Of a DNA stretch of 9,365 nt, positions 6,790-9,365 are shown in pieces. The stretch covers positions 1 to 9,365 of the forward strand of contig DOFS01000276.1 of the NCBI GenBank assembly GCA_003523945.1, written 5' to 3'. The notes under the pieces were generated by a model, which was not told the origin of the DNA, made no database searches, and was given only the letters and a program-made list of their open reading frames with translations. Source of the stretch: Nitrospiraceae bacterium (lineage in GTDB: Bacteria > Nitrospirota > Nitrospiria > Nitrospirales > UBA8639). Position numbers and translations under genes: made by a program. Numbering within the stretch: the stretch's first letter is position 1; every line of letters begins with the position of its first letter.

Positions 6790-7821
6790 ATGAACGTCAG
6801 TCTCCGTCTATTTTGGCCGATAGTGGTTGCCTGCATGATGTCGGCTGGCTGTGGGAAAAGTGAGGCGGTAGTGGAAATCGCCCTTCATCCCACAAATCCC
6901 AAAATTCTTTACCTCGCCACCAATGACTATATTTATAAATCCCGCGACGAAGGTCGGACCTGGCAAAACATGTCTGCGGGCATGACCCATTCTCGGGTGA
7001 TTGCGTTGGCTATTGATCCGTTGTTTTCAGCCAATATTGTGGCCGGGACAAAAGGGGATGCGGTGTATAAAAGTTATGATGGTGGCCAACGGTGGGTGTC
7101 ACGACGGACGGGATTGGATGATGTGACGATTTCTTCCGTGGTCCACCAACTCGTTTTTGTTCCGGGATCCAGTAGCCATATTTTTGCCGCAACCTCTTTA
7201 GGGGTGTTTGAATCAGACGATGGAGGGGAAACCTGGAGCAAGCGGATGGAGGGCATGAAAGAAGTGCTCATGGTGGTGACGCTTGATTGTGATCCACAGC
7301 AGCCTCAAACGCTATATGCCGGAACGAGTGGGGGCGTCTATAAATCTATTGATGGGGCTCGAAGCTGGACGATGGTCAACAATGGGTTGGTGGCCTCGGA
7401 CGTGCTAAAATCCTCACGGGCACTGGGGGTGACTCGCATAAAGGTTGACCCTCATGAATCCGATAGGGTGTATACTGCAACCCTGAGTGGCCTGTATTTC
7501 ACCAACGATGGAGGGCAAACCTGGACTCGCATTGGGGAAACGCTCTCTGATCAAATGTTGAGTGACCTCATTCTCGACCACACCCATCGCCATGTTGTCT
7601 ATGTGACCAATCGTGAGGGCGTTTTTAGGAGTGAAGACGGAGGAATAACTTGGGAGGCCCGGAGTCGGGGCTTAACGAATGTTAATATTCGGGCCCTGGC
7701 CATGAGCCCGATTGATTCCGATGTGCTCTATGTGGGGACCAATGGAAAAGGACTTTTTCGCACGGTTGATCGTGGATTGTCATGGGAAGCTGTGCCGTTG
7801 GTGGTAGCCGAATCCCTATGA
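6790..7821 (+). CDS. Lipoprotein with seven Asp-box repeats (beta-propeller)
   Basis: A 343-residue lipoprotein. I place the start at ATG 6790 because a signal peptide with hydrophobic core (5-19) and lipobox SAGC (Cys21) begins there; the frame stays open far upstream, but only across the M48 gene in another register. The body has seven Asp-box motifs (S/TxDxGxTW type) starting at residues 51, 95, 142, 186, 238, 281 and 325, spaced 43-52 apart, each followed by a tryptophan. This matches a seven-bladed propeller of the BNR/sialidase, sortilin or YCF48/HCF136 kind. No sialidase catalytic residues are recognisable, so a binding or assembly role is likelier than glycosidase activity. The ribosome binding site is weak. 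It follows the M48 gene by 85 bases; a role as receptor or scaffold for the proteases is inference. Confidence 0.82.
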   Translation: MNVSLRLFWPIVVACMMSAGCGKSEAVVEIALHPTNPKILYLATNDYIYKSRDEGRTWQNMSAGMTHSRVIALAIDPLFSANIVAGTKGDAVYKSYDGGQRWVSRRTGLDDVTISSVVHQLVFVPGSSSHIFAATSLGVFESDDGGETWSKRMEGMKEVLMVVTLDCDPQQPQTLYAGTSGGVYKSIDGARSWTMVNNGLVASDVLKSSRALGVTRIKVDPHESDRVYTATLSGLYFTNDGGQTWTRIGETLSDQMLSDLILDHTHRHVVYVTNREGVFRSEDGGITWEARSRGLTNVNIRALAMSPIDSDVLYVGTNGKGLFRTVDRGLSWEAVPLVVAESL

Positions 7822-7845
7822 GTGCTACGCTGGGTCGGGGATGAT

Positions 7846-7875
7846 TTGATATCCTTCTGCCCTGAAGATTAAGAT
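7846..7875 (+). promoter_or_regulatory. Candidate sigma70-type promoter for clpX
   Basis: TTGATA (7846-7851, five of six consensus bases) and TAAGAT (7870-7875, four of six) are 18 bases apart. They lie in the 125-base gap between the propeller gene and clpX, and initiation near 7882 would give a leader of about 65 bases. No terminator is obvious in the gap, so read-through from upstream is also possible. Confidence 0.35.
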
Positions 7876-7946
7876 CTCCCTTTATGCAATGAGTGATGGA
7901 GCCGTCTAGGCTGATATCTGATGAAGAGTAAGGAAAGGTAACTGCT

Positions 7947-9227
7947 GTGGCTTTTTGGGATTCCAAGCAAGGACGAAATCGTGCTGATGCAGTCTGTTCC
8001 TTTTGTGGACGGGCAAAACCTGGAGCAACCAATTTGATTCAGGCCCCGACGAAACAGGCTTGCAGTCAATGTCAGGCACCAGGGTCGGTATTGATTTGTG
8101 CGGATTGTATCCAACAATGTTCCAAGTTTTTGTCAGGCCATACGGAAGGCCAGTCCCCCATAGAGCCGCCAGCCGGTCCCTTGCCGACACCTCCGGAAAT
8201 CAAAGAGGTGCTTGACCAGTATGTGATTGGACAGGACCGTGCCAAAAAGATTCTTTCGGTTGCCGTCCACAATCATTATAAACGCGTCTTTAGTGGTAAG
8301 GACCTGCCTGATGTGGAATTAGAAAAAGGCAATGTGATGCTCATCGGGCCGACCGGAACGGGCAAGACATTACTGGCCAAAACCTTAGCGAAAATTTTGC
8401 ACGTGCCCTTTGCCATTGCGGACGCTACCACGGTGACGGAAGCGGGGTATGTGGGCGAAGATGTGGAAAATGTGGTCTTAAAGTTGTTGCAGTCGTGTGA
8501 TTTCAACATGGCTCGTGCCCAAGTGGGCATTATCTATATCGATGAAATTGATAAAATTAGCCGGAAGTCTGAAAGCGCATCCATCACGCGGGATGTGTCC
8601 GGGGAAGGGGTTCAACAGGCATTGTTGAAATTGGTCGAAGGGACGTTATGCAATGTGCCGCCCAAGGGCGGGCGAAAACATCCTGAGCAGGAATTTCTCA
8701 GAGTGGACACCACGAATATTCTCTTTATTTGTGGCGGTGCGTTTGTCGGAGTAGAGGATATTATTGCCCAGCGGACCAATCAGAAGCGAATGGGCTTTGG
8801 CGCGGTTCCCTCCAATGGGCAGGAGGTGACGTCTGAGCAATTGATGGGAAAACTCAAGCCGGAGGATCTGTTGAAATACGGGCTGATTCCTGAATTTGTT
8901 GGAAGGTTTCCCATTCTGGCCTCCTTGAATGACTTGCGGGTGGAAGATATGGTTCGGGTGCTCCAGGAACCGAAAAATGCCCTCCTGAAACAATATCAAG
9001 CCTTATTTCAATTAGATGGGGTGCAATTGGATTTCACCCCGGAGGCGGTCCAAGCCATTGCCATCAGGGCATCGTCAATGAAAACCGGAGCCAGGGGACT
9101 GCGTTCTATCCTGGAGGAAGTGATGCTGGATTTGATGTATGATATTCCCGCCCTGAAAAATATTAAGCAGGTTATTATCACCGAGGAAGCGATTGATGGC
9201 CGGGGGGTGCCCCAATTAATCTCCTAA
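7947..9227 (+). CDS. clpX: ClpX, AAA+ unfoldase subunit of the ClpXP protease
   Basis: A 426-residue ClpX. It unfolds tagged cytoplasmic proteins with ATP and threads them into ClpP. Domains in order: a zinc-binding domain (17-58), a linker, the large AAA+ domain and the small domain. Visible motifs: Walker A GPTGTGKT (134-141, Lys140), pore loop GYVG (167-170), Walker B IIYIDE (195-200), a second pore-loop region (206-222), arginine finger Arg320 in EFVGR and sensor 2 Arg383 in GARGLR. The ClpP-docking loop reads MGF (282-284) rather than IGF. The zinc domain has an extra CSQC (39-42) between CSFC (17-20) and CADC (51-54), lengthening it by about 12 residues. The start is GTG, chosen for AGGAAAGG at 7931-7938. 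No clpP or tig gene is adjacent on the visible side, unlike the common tig-clpP-clpX order. Confidence 0.96.
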   Translation: MAFWDSKQGRNRADAVCSFCGRAKPGATNLIQAPTKQACSQCQAPGSVLICADCIQQCSKFLSGHTEGQSPIEPPAGPLPTPPEIKEVLDQYVIGQDRAKKILSVAVHNHYKRVFSGKDLPDVELEKGNVMLIGPTGTGKTLLAKTLAKILHVPFAIADATTVTEAGYVGEDVENVVLKLLQSCDFNMARAQVGIIYIDEIDKISRKSESASITRDVSGEGVQQALLKLVEGTLCNVPPKGGRKHPEQEFLRVDTTNILFICGGAFVGVEDIIAQRTNQKRMGFGAVPSNGQEVTSEQLMGKLKPEDLLKYGLIPEFVGRFPILASLNDLRVEDMVRVLQEPKNALLKQYQALFQLDGVQLDFTPEAVQAIAIRASSMKTGARGLRSILEEVMLDLMYDIPALKNIKQVIITEEAIDGRGVPQLIS

Positions 9228-9265
9228 AAATAATGTGAATTGTGCACTTTCACCTCTGAGGATTG

Positions 9266-9294
9266 TTGCATTATTTTCAATTCTGACTTATGCT
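9266..9294 (+). promoter_or_regulatory. Candidate promoter for a gene beyond the window
   Basis: TTGCAT (9266-9271) and TATGCT (9289-9294) are 17 bases apart, each matching four of six consensus positions, in an A/T-rich stretch after clpX. It could drive a downstream gene that starts outside the window. Weak, found by eye. Confidence 0.25.
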
Positions 9295-9344
9295 ATCAAC
9301 AAGAAATTCATCACGACTTTCGGGCCACGTGGTGGATAATTTAA

Positions 9345-9360
9345 GTGACGGGCCCATCAC
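9345..9360. repeat. 16-base near-perfect palindrome
   Basis: GTGACGGGCCCATCAC is self-complementary except for one base pair (C at 9349 against A at 9356). A second perfect palindrome, CCACGTGG, sits at 9325-9332. The first could be an operator for the next gene or the stem of a structure cut off by the window end; no T-run is visible before the end. Confidence 0.4.
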
Positions 9361-9365
9361 TGATG

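Noticed and set aside
9235..9253. GTGAA/TTCAC hairpin as a clpX terminator
   Set aside because: The stem has five mostly weak pairs and no T-run follows.
1..9365. CRISPR array, toxin-antitoxin pair, phage or insertion-sequence genes
   Set aside because: No regular repeat-spacer pattern, transposase motif, terminal inverted repeats with target duplication, or small overlapping gene pair was seen on either strand.

Overview
The window looks like a chromosomal segment of a Gram-negative bacterium with about 50% GC. Two proteins carry lipobox signal peptides and two more carry Sec-type signal peptides. The gene mix (a cytoplasmic sulfite-oxidase-like Mo enzyme, an M16/M16 pair, an M48 lipoprotein, an Asp-box propeller lipoprotein and a stand-alone clpX) reminds me of Nitrospirota, perhaps a lower-GC Nitrospira. 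That is an impression from recalled protein resemblance, not a search result. All seven genes I can support lie on the + strand. I see no tRNA, rRNA, CRISPR array, insertion sequence or phage gene.

Layout: 1-467 is a leader without a convincing gene. It holds a three-part set of competing inverted repeats, a G-rich tract and a perfect TATAAT box. A molybdopterin-binding oxidoreductase (468-1112) and an enolase-superfamily dipeptide epimerase (1178-2290) follow. An intergenic region (2291-2671) carries a probable intrinsic terminator, a short tandem repeat and a candidate promoter. Next comes a run of exported proteins: an M16 protease with its zinc motif (2672-4231), a second M16 protein that has lost it and overlaps the first by 4 bases (4228-5715), an M48 lipoprotein protease (5790-6704) and a seven-repeat beta-propeller lipoprotein (6790-7821). 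The last gene is clpX (7947-9227), probably with its own promoter. The final 138 bases hold a candidate promoter and a near-palindrome ahead of whatever lies downstream.

How they may work together: the first two genes look metabolic (Mo-dependent redox; epimerisation of a dipeptide such as L-Ala-D/L-Glu from peptidoglycan turnover). The next four look like an envelope proteolysis module: an active/inactive M16 heterodimer in the periplasm, a membrane-anchored M48 protease and an anchored propeller that could be a scaffold or substrate receptor. ClpX is cytoplasmic and may simply be a neighbour. The most unusual protein detail is its N-terminal zinc-binding domain, which has a third CxxC pair. 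I did not find a clearly new defence or mobile system here.
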